Assembly: GCF_000190755.2 (NCBI RefSeq)
Contig: NZ_JH109152.1
Coordinates: 1,156,167 to 1,220,166, forward strand
From: Methylobacter tundripaludum SV96
GTDB lineage: Bacteria > Pseudomonadota > Gammaproteobacteria > Methylococcales > Methylomonadaceae
Direction: 5' to 3'
Length of the DNA stretch: 64,000 bases
Below, piece by piece: positions 1 to 7,776 of the stretch (the stretch's first letter is position 1; every line of letters starts with the position of its first letter). The notes beneath the pieces were generated by a model. It did not search any database. It had not been told where the DNA came from and saw nothing but the letters and a program-made list of their open reading frames with translations. Position numbers and translations under genes: made by a program.

Positions 1-2888
1 CGCCGCCGACAGGTTATACGTCGCGGTACTCACCGCTGAGGTTCCGTCCTTGTTCAGCAGGGCTTCCACATTAGTCAGGTCGGCTCCGCTGAGCGTCACC
101 GAGAACGAGGTTGCCGAAGTAATCTCCACGCCGGTGGCATTGGTGAGCGTATAAGTCGCTCCGCCTTCGCCGGTAAACGTCAGTTTAGTGAGATCAATAT
201 CGTTGGTCGCACCGGACCTTGACAGGAAGTCCGTACCGGTGACCACCAGGATGTTGGTATTGTAATCGTAGGTGGCGCTGGTGATGGCCGGCACCGCCAC
301 GTTACTCACGGTGATGCCGTTGCCGGTCAGGTCGGCATCGGTGACCCCGGCCGCCGCTCCGGCGGTCCAGTCTTCAGCCGCGGCCAAGTTATAGGTCGTA
401 GCGCCGGTTGACGAGGTGCCGTTTTTGTTAATGATCTGGTTGATTGCCGCTTTGTCGGTCGCGCTCAAGGTGATCGTGAACGCGGTGCCGGAGGTAATTT
501 CGACGTTCGAGGTATCGGTCAGGGTATAGGTCGCGCCACCTTCGCCGGTGAAGGTAAATTTGTTCGCGACGATGTCGTTGGTCGCGCCGGACTTCGACAG
601 GAAGCCGGTACCGGTCACCACTAACGCGCCGGTGGTGGCATCGTAGGTGGACGAGGTAATCGCCGGCACCGCCACGTTGCTGGCGGTGATGCCGTTGCCG
701 GTCAGGTCGGCATCGGTGACCCCGGCCGCTGCTCCGGCGGTCCAGTCTTCGGCCGCGGCCAGGTTATACGTGGTGCCGCTGGTCGACGACGTGCCGTTTT
801 TGTTAATGAACTGGTTGACTGCCGCCTTGTCGGTGGCGCTCAGGGTGATGGTGAACGAGGTGCCCGAGGTGATCTCGACGTTGGCGGTATCGGTCAAGGT
901 GTAAGTTGCGTTGCCCTCCCCCTTAAAGGTGAATTTATTGGCGACGATGTCGTTGCTCGCGCCGTTCAATTTCAGGAAGCCGGTGCCGGTCACGACCAAC
1001 GCGCCGGTGGTGGCATCGTAGGTGGACGAGGTAATGGCCGGCACCGCCACGTTGCTGACGGTGATGCCGTTGCCGGTCAGGTCGGCATCGGTGACCCCGG
1101 CCGCCGCCCCGGCGGTCCAGTCCTCGGCCGCGGCGAGGTTATAGGTGGTGGCGCCGGTCGACGACGTGCCGTTTTTGTTAACGATCTGGTTGATCGCGGC
1201 CTTGTCGGTCGCGCTCAAGGTGATCGTGAACGCGGTGCCGGAGGTAATTTCGATGTTCGAGGTATCGGTCAGGGTATAGGTCGCGCCGCCTTCGCCGGTA
1301 AAAGTGAATTTGTTCGCGACGATGTCATTGGTTGCGCCGGACTTCGACAGGAAGCCGGTGCCGGTCACCACCAATGCGCCGGTGGTCGCATCGTAGGTGG
1401 ACGAGGTAATGGCCGGTACCGCGACATTGCTGACGGTGATGCCGTTGCCGGTCAGGTCGGCATCGGTAACCCCGGCCGCCGCTCCGGCGGTCCAGTCTTC
1501 TGCCGCAGCCAGGTTGTAAGTGGTGCCGCTGGTTGAGGCCGTGCCGTTTTTGTTGATCATCTGGTTGATCGCGGCCTTGTCGGTCGCGCTCAAGGTAATA
1601 GTGAACGCGGTGCCGGAGGTAATCTCAACGTTCGAGGTATCGGTCAGGGTATAGGTCGCGCCGCCTTCGCCGGTAAAAGTGAATTTGTTCGCGACGATGT
1701 CGTTGGTCGCGCCGTTCAATTTCAGGAAGCCGGTGCCGGTCACCACCAATGCGCCGGTGTTGGCATCGTAGGTGGACGAGGTAATGGCCGGTACCGCGAC
1801 GTTACTGACGGTAATGCCGTTGCCGGTCAGGTCGGCATCGGTAACCCCGGCCGCCGCCCCGGCGGTCCAGTCTTCGGCCGCGGCGAGGTTATAGGTGGTG
1901 CCGCTGGTTGAGGCCGTGCCGTTTTTGTTGATCATCTGGTTGATCGCGGCTTTGTCGGTCGCGCTCAAGGTGATCGTGAACGCGGTGCCGGAAGTGATTT
2001 CGACGTTCGAGGTATCGGTCAGGGTATAGGTCGCGCCGCCTTCGCCGGTGAAGGTGAATTTGTTCGCGACGATGTCGTTGGTCGCGCCATTCAATTTCAG
2101 GAAGCCGGTGCCGGTCACCACCAATGCGCCGGTGTTGGCATCGTAGGTGGACGAGGTAATGGCCGGCACCGCGACATTGCTGGCGGTGATGCCGTTGCCG
2201 GTGGCATCGGAAATGTCGCCATTGGTAATGACGGTATTCCAGTCATCGGCTGCGGCGAGATTGTAAGTGGTGGCGCCGGTGGAACTGGTGCCGTCCTTGT
2301 TGAGCATCTGGTTGATCGCCGCTTTGTCGGTCGCACTCAAGGTGATCGTAAACTCAGTGCCGGAGGTAATTTCGACGTTCGAGGTATCGGTCAGTGTATA
2401 GGTCGCACCGCCTTCACCGGTAAACGTGAGTTTATTGGCAGTAATATCGTTGGTCGCGCCGTCGGCTTTCACCAGATGGGTACCGGTCACCACCAGACTG
2501 CCGGTGTTGGCATCGTAAGTGGACGAAGTGATGGTCGGCGTCTGTACGTTGCTAACAGTGATTGCGTTACCGGTCAGGTCGGCGTTACCGGTATTGGCAA
2601 CATTCCAATCGGCAGCGGCGGCGATATTAAAAGTCGTTCCGCCAACGGAAGAGGTGCCGTTCTTGTTCAGCAAGCCTTCCACGTTAATCTGGTCGGCGGC
2701 GTTCAGCGCAACGGTAAACTGGGTTGCCGAATCGATTTCAACGTTCGACGAGGTCAGAGTGTAGGTTGCGCCCCCCTGGCCGGTCAGGGTCAGTTTGCTG
2801 ACGTTGATATCGTTGGTAACACCACCTGTAACGGTCATGAGCGTGCCGGTTACTACGAGAGAGTTGCTACTGGCGTCGTAAGTGGCGG
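1..2888 (-). repeat. Tandem 375-bp (125-aa) coding repeats
   Basis: A fixed anchor (gatgccgttgccggt and variants) recurs at 313, 688, 1063, 1438, 1813, 2188 and 2560, giving spacings of exactly 375 nt five times and 372 nt once. The copies between about 270 and 2140 are nearly identical at the DNA level. The first unit (about 2516-2888, N-terminal) is the most diverged. This pattern fits recent expansion or gene conversion. The copy number in the assembly could be wrong because short reads collapse such arrays. Confidence 0.92.
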
Positions 2889-4176
2889 AGGTGACGGTAG
2901 GGCCGGGAAGAACCGGCGGATCGAAAACAAAATTGTCGAAATCGATAGTATTGAAGCCACCCGCAACAGACGAAATAACAATGGTGTCAACATTTTGCAA
3001 GTTGGTGCTGGCACTTAGAACTTGGTTGGCATTTATTCCACCAGCAACGCCGTTGGCTCCTGTATTGATAGTCTGGGTACCTGTTGAAACACTGTTTAAA
3101 AATCCTTCGACCGTCAACGTACCATGTCCCCAGCCATCACCATTTACATAAACACTGGAAAACTTGAATGTAGTACCTGCGGTTGAACTAACTATCGTAA
3201 GAGTGTCGACATTTGCACCATTCGCACCGCCCAAGTCGATACTCTGACTTCCCGTAGGTCCGCTGGCCTGCGTCCAAATATTTACTGCCCCAGCCCCCCC
3301 ATAGGTAAAGGTAAAGCCATTGTCAGTGATTGATGTGGAGCCAAGATCACTATTAGCAGCCTGTGCATTGAAGTTTGACGTAACCGTAGATCCCAGTGCC
3401 GCGAGTAAATGATCGTAGGAAGCCAGAGATCCGTCACGGAACGCAAGCGAGGTTTCCACCGAACCGGTAACCGACTCAAACGTCCAGTCGCCCCCCAATG
3501 CCGCGGAACCTGTAGCATCGGTAGACGCCGCCACGTCTGCGCCGGTCGATTTCGACAATGCAGCTACCAACGCCGCACCACTCGAGCCCGCCGCCACATC
3601 GCAGCCGTACAGTAAAATATCGCCATTCTGGGTTAACGCATTGCCAATGGTTGCCAAATCGGCAGTATGGTCTTGCAGGTTTTGCGCGGTCAATTGTAGC
3701 GACCCCAAACCCACCGACGCATCATAGCCGTGGGAAACGATATGGATAGCGTCGATACCGCTACGCCCATTGAGGATTTCCGCCATCTGCGTCAAGCCGT
3801 CCTGTGAGGCATCCAGCACGTGTACTTCCGCATTAGGACTGACGCCGTTGATCAGGGTCTGATAATCGCTCACGTTGCTTTCGATAAAGACGACCTCTAT
3901 GCGTTGCAGTTGCGACGTCGGATCAACTTGAACCGCAGGCGGCGCCACATCGGCTGCTGCTTGGACAAGTTTGTCGGCATCAATAGCAGCAGTATCCTGT
4001 GCAACAGGGCTGGAATCTGCCGTGGCATCTACGGCTGTTTCCACCGCCGCGCCGTCGAACATGATGCGCGGCTCCAGCGCTATCATGGTCCGGCGATGTT
4101 TAGATAATGCGGGAGCCGACAAGCTTGAATTTACTTTGCCGGTTTTTTCTTTAAGCATGGTTTTGATAAATTGCAT
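1..4176 (-). CDS. Giant LEPR/DUF4347 repeat adhesin, N-terminal 1392 codons (runs off left edge)
   Basis: An open frame without a stop runs from ATG 4176 off the left edge. A GGGAG ribosome site lies 8 nt before the ATG. The N-terminus has a basic stretch and then a LEPRIMFDGAA motif (about residues 34-44), the hallmark of the LEPR/DUF4347 surface-protein class. A DUF4347-like region follows (about residues 70-220, with HIVSHG and LLYGCDVAAG). A Gly/Asn/Thr-rich stretch comes next, then seven full tandem Ig-like repeats of about 125 residues plus a partial one. Large proteins of this class are secreted, usually by type I systems, and act as adhesins or matrix proteins. That role is inferred here, because the C-terminal export signal and any transporter lie outside the window. 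Confidence 0.85.
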   Translation of the reverse strand, partial: MQFIKTMLKEKTGKVNSSLSAPALSKHRRTMIALEPRIMFDGAAVETAVDATADSSPVAQDTAAIDADKLVQAAADVAPPAVQVDPTSQLQRIEVVFIESNVSDYQTLINGVSPNAEVHVLDASQDGLTQMAEILNGRSGIDAIHIVSHGYDASVGLGSLQLTAQNLQDHTADLATIGNALTQNGDILLYGCDVAAGSSGAALVAALSKSTGADVAASTDATGSAALGGDWTFESVTGSVETSLAFRDGSLASYDHLLAALGSTVTSNFNAQAANSDLGSTSITDNGFTFTYGGAGAVNIWTQASGPTGSQSIDLGGANGANVDTLTIVSSTAGTTFKFSSVYVNGDGWGHGTLTVEGFLNSVSTGTQTINTGANGVAGGINANQVLSASTNLQNVDTIVISSVAGGFNTIDFDNFVFDPPVLPGPTVTSATYDASSNSLVVTGTLMTVTGGVTNDINVSKLTLTGQGGATYTLTSSNVEIDSATQFTVALNAADQINVEGLLNKNGTSSVGGTTFNIAAAADWNVANTGNADLTGNAITVSNVQTPTITSSTYDANTGSLVVTGTHLVKADGATNDITANKLTFTGEGGATYTLTDTSNVEITSGTEFTITLSATDKAAINQMLNKDGTSSTGATTYNLAAADDWNTVITNGDISDATGNGITASNVAVPAITSSTYDANTGALVVTGTGFLKLNGATNDIVANKFTFTGEGGATYTLTDTSNVEITSGTAFTITLSATDKAAINQMINKNGTASTSGTTYNLAAAEDWTAGAAAGVTDADLTGNGITVSNVAVPAITSSTYDANTGALVVTGTGFLKLNGATNDIVANKFTFTGEGGATYTLTDTSNVEITSGTAFTITLSATDKAAINQMINKNGTASTSGTTYNLAAAEDWTAGAAAGVTDADLTGNGITVSNVAVPAITSSTYDATTGALVVTGTGFLSKSGATNDIVANKFTFTGEGGATYTLTDTSNIEITSGTAFTITLSATDKAAINQIVNKNGTSSTGATTYNLAAAEDWTAGAAAGVTDADLTGNGITVSNVAVPAITSSTYDATTGALVVTGTGFLKLNGASNDIVANKFTFKGEGNATYTLTDTANVEITSGTSFTITLSATDKAAVNQFINKNGTSSTSGTTYNLAAAEDWTAGAAAGVTDADLTGNGITASNVAVPAITSSTYDATTGALVVTGTGFLSKSGATNDIVANKFTFTGEGGATYTLTDTSNVEITSGTAFTITLSATDKAAINQIINKNGTSSTGATTYNLAAAEDWTAGAAAGVTDADLTGNGITVSNVAVPAITSATYDYNTNILVVTGTDFLSRSGATNDIDLTKLTFTGEGGATYTLTNATGVEITSATSFSVTLSGADLTNVEALLNKDGTSAVSTATYNLSAA

Positions 4177-4256
4177 GTCGATACTCCCTGCATTGATGGT
4201 AATGAGCTAGCGCGTAGGTCTAGCTTGAAATTTTACGGGTAATGGGCGTGATTCAA

Positions 4257-4364
4257 TTATGGAAGACAGCTTGCTGGTTCCCAAGCTCCAGCTTGGGAAC
4301 CAAAGGAGGCGGACAGGTTTGTTTGGCCTGATTTTTCTTTGAACAGTGATTTGATAAAGTTCAT
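4257..4364 (-). pseudogene. Truncated duplicate of the adhesin 5' end (35 codons)
   Basis: The frame starts MNFIKSLFKEKSGQTNLS, which aligns with the adhesin start MQFIKTMLKEKTGKVNSS, and its upstream sequence (cattaatgcagagagtac) matches the region before the adhesin ATG. The frame then runs into a palindromic repeat (4276-4301) and stops at 4257. It reads as a duplicated leader and start whose coding part was lost, possibly when the palindrome inserted. It could still be translated as a short peptide. Confidence 0.6.
4276..4301. repeat. Perfect 12-bp inverted repeat (hairpin element)
   Basis: The arms ggttcccaagct and agcttgggaacc are separated by 2 nt. The element sits inside the truncated adhesin duplicate and has no T-run, so it is more likely a REP-like intergenic repeat than a terminator. 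Confidence 0.7.
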
Positions 4365-4453
4365 GGGTACTCTCTGCATTAATGATAAGGGGCTATTAGC
4401 TAAGTATAATTACGTATTTTAGGAGTAGCAAACAAATCAGCTGTGAATAACCT

Positions 4454-4879
4454 TCAATTTAATCCACTGGTTGAGTTAGGCATAATCAACTCAACGCTCG
4501 GAAAATAGCTACTGAACCGGCCCCGGTCTCGGGTGATGAGTTGATACCCGGACACTGCCGCATGAGCGCCGATAAAAAAATCCGGCAACACATTGCCTTT
4601 TTGTCCTTGATTCTTCCTGTACTGCAAAAACGCTTTTCCCGCCAAGAATAACGCTTCTTTAGGGATGAGCTTCATTGTAAAGCCCAGATGTTCGAATAAT
4701 GCCTCCACCTCTTCTATGCGCTCATAGCCGACCGAGCACTCTGTGTAAATGATCGGGTTAATAACCAGGGTGTGGATTGGGTCCAGTCTCTCCAAGGTTC
4801 CAGCGCTCCATTCGAACCAATCACTTTCAGGAGAGGCCAGATCAGTGATAATGCAACTGTCGACTAGGATGACCGCCAC
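4454..4879 (-). CDS. vapC: VapC-type PIN-domain ribonuclease toxin
   Basis: This 141-residue protein has the PIN-fold acidic residues: Asp in VDSCIITD near the start, Glu in IIYTECSVGYE, Asp in VLPDFFIGAHA, and Asp in ITRDRGRF near the end. PIN toxins of this class are Mg-dependent endoribonucleases that usually cleave tRNA or rRNA, held inactive by the paired antitoxin. The start overlaps the end of the AbrB-type antitoxin gene by 16 nt, so the two are translationally coupled. All four acidic positions are present, so the toxin looks intact. The target RNA cannot be told from sequence. Confidence 0.85.
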   Translation of the reverse strand: MAVILVDSCIITDLASPESDWFEWSAGTLERLDPIHTLVINPIIYTECSVGYERIEEVEALFEHLGFTMKLIPKEALFLAGKAFLQYRKNQGQKGNVLPDFFIGAHAAVSGYQLITRDRGRFSSYFPSVELIMPNSTSGLN

Positions 4880-5109
4880 GATTCGCCCCGTGTCAATGCC
4901 ATGATGTCATCGGTGCTCATGGTTAATTTGCCCGTCTGATGGGCAGTGCGAAAACGGCTGTCCCGCTTTTTAGCTGTTTTGGCCTTGACGATGTACCAAC
5001 GACCGCTTTCGTCCTGCATAAACTCGATCTCGGTTTCAGAGGGTAGAATGCCCATATTCTCCCGTACATTTTGTGGAATGGTCACTTGACCTTTGCTGGT
5101 TACACGCAT
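4864..5109 (-). CDS. vapB: VapB-type AbrB/SpoVT antitoxin
   Basis: The frame is open further upstream, but the ATG at 5109 gives an 81-residue protein that begins with the classic swapped-hairpin motif MRVTSKGQVTIPQNVRENMG. The N-terminal half should bind DNA as a dimer. The C-terminal tail (about residues 45-81, with DDIMALTRGE) should wrap the VapC partner. A perfect 7-bp inverted repeat just upstream (5130-5150) fits autoregulation by the VapBC complex. The gene precedes and overlaps vapC, the usual antitoxin-first order. Confidence 0.85.
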   Translation of the reverse strand: MRVTSKGQVTIPQNVRENMGILPSETEIEFMQDESGRWYIVKAKTAKKRDSRFRTAHQTGKLTMSTDDIMALTRGESWRSS

Positions 5110-5129
5110 GGTTGCCCTCGGATTTATTG

Positions 5130-5150
5130 GTAATACTTTAATGGTATTAC
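5130..5150. promoter_or_regulatory. Putative VapBC operator (inverted repeat)
   Basis: The arms gtaatac and gtattac are perfect inverted repeats separated by 7 nt, 20 nt upstream of the vapB ATG. AbrB-type antitoxins bind such palindromes to repress their own operon. No experimental support is visible here. Confidence 0.5.
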
Positions 5151-5209
5151 TTTTTGGGAAAACAATCAATCCAAGAAAAAACCTGCAATTTAACGTCCTC
5201 CTATGCATG

Positions 5210-5858
5210 GTAAGACCTTAAAAACGCATAATTGAATTATGAATACCCATCCTAAGATAAGTAATAATACCTAGTTCAATATATCAACGCAATTTATTAG
5301 TCTAACACTTGCAATCTACACCATAGATTTTGGATTTTAACGTTGTTGCTATTGGATATACCCCGCTTAAACCTGATGCAACCCGGATGGATGAGGCATG
5401 CTTATCCCGCTCTACATGCTCATTACCACCCAATTAAAAAACTGCATTATTCCGGCATACTCGTAAAAAACATATGGATGAATACCGCAAACGGGCATTT
5501 TAAGATCTATCGCTCTACATATTACTTAGCCCACAACGGCTTTCCTAAACAATAGACCAATAACCCCAAATAGACGCCGGTCGGATAGAACCGCAATAAT
5601 CGTTTTTCAACCAAGCGTCGACCTTGGGTTGTCGCTACCGGTTATTTCGTTATACACTGTCTTGCCGTTAGACGAGCCATCAAGAGGTTTAATCACGACC
5701 TGATGTCGTGGATGTTTACCGAATGATCAAAGTACATATCCATGAACTCGGCTATACGGGCAAGCGGGGCTTGCGACCAGGGAATGAAGCCACATTCTTT
5801 TCACACTATCGCGATCCACATTCACATCATTAATAATAAAACTTAGGAGTAACGATTT
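5210..5858. other. Intergenic stretch, no convincing gene
   Basis: This stretch holds AT-rich sequence next to vapB, then a plus-strand frame at 5343-5555 whose translation resembles nothing I recognise and lacks a ribosome site. The last 20 bases carry the ribosome site (taggag) of the tail-collar gene. It may contain decayed DNA, but I cannot identify the source. Confidence 0.6.
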
Positions 5859-6530
5859 ATGGATGCACCATTTATTGGAGCTATTTTTATCTGGGCAGGA
5901 AGCTTTGCACCACAGGGCTACCGTTTCTGCGATGGGTCAGTCATGCAGGTTCAACAGAACGCAGCGCTCTTTGCCATACTGGGAACATACTACGGAGGCA
6001 ATGGCTCGACCACTTTCAATCTGCCGGATTTGCGCGGGCGGTTTCCGCTCGGTGTAAATACAACTAACGCCACATATCCTATTGCCCAACCTGGCCAAGT
6101 TGGCGGAAATGCAGCAACCGCATTATCAGCAAACAACCTACCGGCGCATAGCCATACGGCAGTTTTTACCCCAACGGGCGGCGGGACAGTGACACCGCTT
6201 AGCGTAACCACAGACCTATCGGTGAGTACTGCGACAGCCTCAACCGCCACGCCGACACTTGCTAACGGCAATACGGCTTATCTTGCCAATGCTGCGGCAG
6301 GAACAGCCGCAGCTAGTCTTAAAGGCCTTTACACAACGACCGCTCCAGCGACCGGCAGCATTGCCAAAATCCCCGCCAATACCACGGTCACCGGCGGCAC
6401 TGGCGGCATCACCGGCGGCTCTGTCGCCATCGGCAACACCGGCTCGGGCCTAGCTTTCGATATGCACCCTCCGTATCAAGCATTAAATTTTATCATCGCC
6501 ATCGAGGGGCTGTTTCCGCCGCGCAACTAG
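5859..6530 (+). CDS. Phage tail collar domain (Mdp-like) protein
   Basis: This 223-residue protein begins with the tail-collar fold signature: FIGAIFIWAGSFAPQGYRFC, then ALFAILGTYYGGNG and LPDLRGRFPLG (residues about 5-68). A Gly/Thr/Ala-rich middle follows, and it ends with HPPYQALNFIIAIEGLFPPR. Homologues occur as phage tail fibre parts and as the bacterial microcystin-dependent protein (Mdp) group, often without a phage around them. No phage genes lie nearby. A TAGGAG ribosome site precedes the ATG and a strong terminator follows. The DUF6916 and GNAT genes that converge on it often accompany this family, which suggests a bacterial surface or secreted appendage role, but the function is unproven. 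Confidence 0.85.
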   Translation: MDAPFIGAIFIWAGSFAPQGYRFCDGSVMQVQQNAALFAILGTYYGGNGSTTFNLPDLRGRFPLGVNTTNATYPIAQPGQVGGNAATALSANNLPAHSHTAVFTPTGGGTVTPLSVTTDLSVSTATASTATPTLANGNTAYLANAAAGTAAASLKGLYTTTAPATGSIAKIPANTTVTGGTGGITGGSVAIGNTGSGLAFDMHPPYQALNFIIAIEGLFPPRN

Positions 6531-6555
6531 GCCGTCCATAGACTGCTGAGACTAA

Positions 6556-6590
6556 AGCCCTGCCCCGCTGTCCGGGACGGGGCTTTTTTT
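6556..6590 (+). terminator. Intrinsic terminator after the tail-collar gene
   Basis: The stem gccccg/cggggc is followed by seven T. It lies 26 nt past the stop codon at 6530. Confidence 0.8.
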
Positions 6591-6618
6591 ATGGCAAACG
6601 GTAAGTAAAATCGCCCCG

Positions 6619-6936
6619 TCAATTGAAGGTAGCGCGGTAATAAATACCGTTTTCGTCTTGGGCGAACGCCGCCAAGCCGATTTGCAATACTCCGCCATTG
6701 CCGTCCAACATCGACACCATGCCATCGGCTAAGCGGATCTCCGCAGGCCCTACAAAAGTAAGGCGAAACGGTGCATCGCGGAACGGCAGCGATTGCGGCC
6801 AATTGCCCGGTTTTTCCACAGCGGGTAACGCTTCCACGGCAGTCAAACGCAACTCCAGTGCGGAACCGTCGATCAAAGGAGCCGTGTAAACTTTGTCCTT
6901 ATTCGGGGCGAAATCGTCTATTGCCATCATTTCCAT
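6619..6936 (-). CDS. DUF6916-like protein
   Basis: This 105-residue protein has a beta-rich pattern (APLIDGSALELRLTAVEAL, then APFRLTFVGPAEIRLADGMV and a GIYYRATFN end) typical of the small DUF6916 group often found beside tail-collar proteins. No catalytic residues, signal peptide or membrane segment are visible. It is convergent with the tail-collar gene and 24 nt downstream of the GNAT gene, so gene 6961-7470 and this one probably form a short operon. A structural or assembly helper for the collar protein is a reasonable guess, not a demonstrated role. Confidence 0.65.
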   Translation of the reverse strand: MEMMAIDDFAPNKDKVYTAPLIDGSALELRLTAVEALPAVEKPGNWPQSLPFRDAPFRLTFVGPAEIRLADGMVSMLDGNGGVLQIGLAAFAQDENGIYYRATFN

Positions 6937-6960
6937 ACTATTTCCTCTTAAACCTAAACG

Positions 6961-7470
6961 TTAACGTAAAAAATCTGTGCCGGGACGCCAAACCATACGA
7001 TCCTCTATCGGGCCGGTTTGCTCTACGCTGAACCCCAGCCGCTGGTAAAGTTGCTTCGCCTTTAAATTGCTGCGCATCACGTCCAATACCAACGGAGTTT
7101 GCATGCCGGCTGCCGCCTGCTGCAACCCACGCAGGATGCCGCTGCCGTAACCGTTGCCGCGCGCCGCGCCCATAAAGGCAATGCTCAATATTTTAACTTC
7201 GTTGCAGCCAAAATCCACTATGATCCGGCCGATACGCTCGCCAAGTTTCTCCACCACCAGTTGGAGGGCGTTGGGATAATGAGCCGCGTTCCCTTGCATT
7301 TGCAAAGCGTGCTGCATTCTGATCAGCTCTTCGATAAAGTCGTTTTCGGCATCGATCTGCCTAAGGTCATCCCGGGTCGAGCTGTACAGCGCTTCCAAAA
7401 AATCGCGGTCCTCCGGCTGAGCCGGACGCAGGTTCAAGCCGTCGGGAACGGGTATAGTATTTGGCGGCAT
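6961..7470 (-). CDS. GNAT-family N-acetyltransferase
   Basis: This 169-residue protein has the GNAT acetyl-CoA site: the beta4 strand VKILSIAFMGAARGNGYGSG supplies the pyrophosphate loop (R/Q-x-x-G-x-G/A form), followed by LVLDVMRSNLKAKQLYQRLGF, the usual motif B. The N-terminus (LNLRPAQPEDRDFLEALY) is also typical. The length is normal for the family. The substrate is unknown. The gene lies just upstream of the DUF6916 gene on the same strand and may act on the same tail-collar-associated system. Confidence 0.8.
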   Translation of the reverse strand: MPPNTIPVPDGLNLRPAQPEDRDFLEALYSSTRDDLRQIDAENDFIEELIRMQHALQMQGNAAHYPNALQLVVEKLGERIGRIIVDFGCNEVKILSIAFMGAARGNGYGSGILRGLQQAAAGMQTPLVLDVMRSNLKAKQLYQRLGFSVEQTGPIEDRMVWRPGTDFLR

Positions 7471-7502
7471 GATGTTTCCTTGAGTTGCTGCACTGCCATT
7501 AG

Positions 7503-7635
7503 GGAATGTATACGAAATAACTTGGGCAAGTTGCTAATAGCCGGAGTGTAGGCTTCGCCTGCAAGCGCAAGCGAAGCCTGCACTCCCGCTGAAAGTTTAT
7601 CGGCGCGAGTTGTTCAAGTTATTTCATGCATACTC
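7503..7635. repeat. Nested inverted-repeat element, MITE-like
   Basis: Outer arms of about 32 nt (7503-7534, including gaaataacttg; 7602-7635, including caagttatttc) enclose inner arms gagtgtaggcttcgc and gcgaagcctgcactc. The whole unit could fold into one long hairpin. There is no coding capacity. It lies between the divergent GNAT and hydroxylase genes. It looks like a non-autonomous repeat; no obvious target duplication was found by eye. Confidence 0.6.
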
Positions 7636-7776
7636 CTAACTTAATCGCAGTATTGAGTTGCAGGGGCGTTACCGATTACAATCAAAAAGCGCTTTGGTAA
7701 AAATATCGCCATTTTAAAACTGTTTTCCCGATAAACCTACAAATCCAGTCTTTTCACCAAGCAAGGAGCCGCTCTC

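Noticed and set aside
1-2888. CRISPR-like regular repeats
   Set aside because: The units are 375 nt, coding, in frame, with no spacers; this is a protein repeat array. No CRISPR array was seen anywhere in the window.
647-3018. Plus-strand open frames across the adhesin repeats
   Set aside because: They recur with the 375-nt period and are shadows of the minus-strand repeat gene; the translations look like no protein family.
5343-5555. Plus-strand frame of 70 codons after vapBC
   Set aside because: No ribosome site, no recognisable family, and AT-rich non-coding character.
5859-7470. A prophage around the tail-collar gene
   Set aside because: No capsid, terminase, portal, lysis or tail-tube genes lie nearby; the collar protein is of the stand-alone Mdp type.
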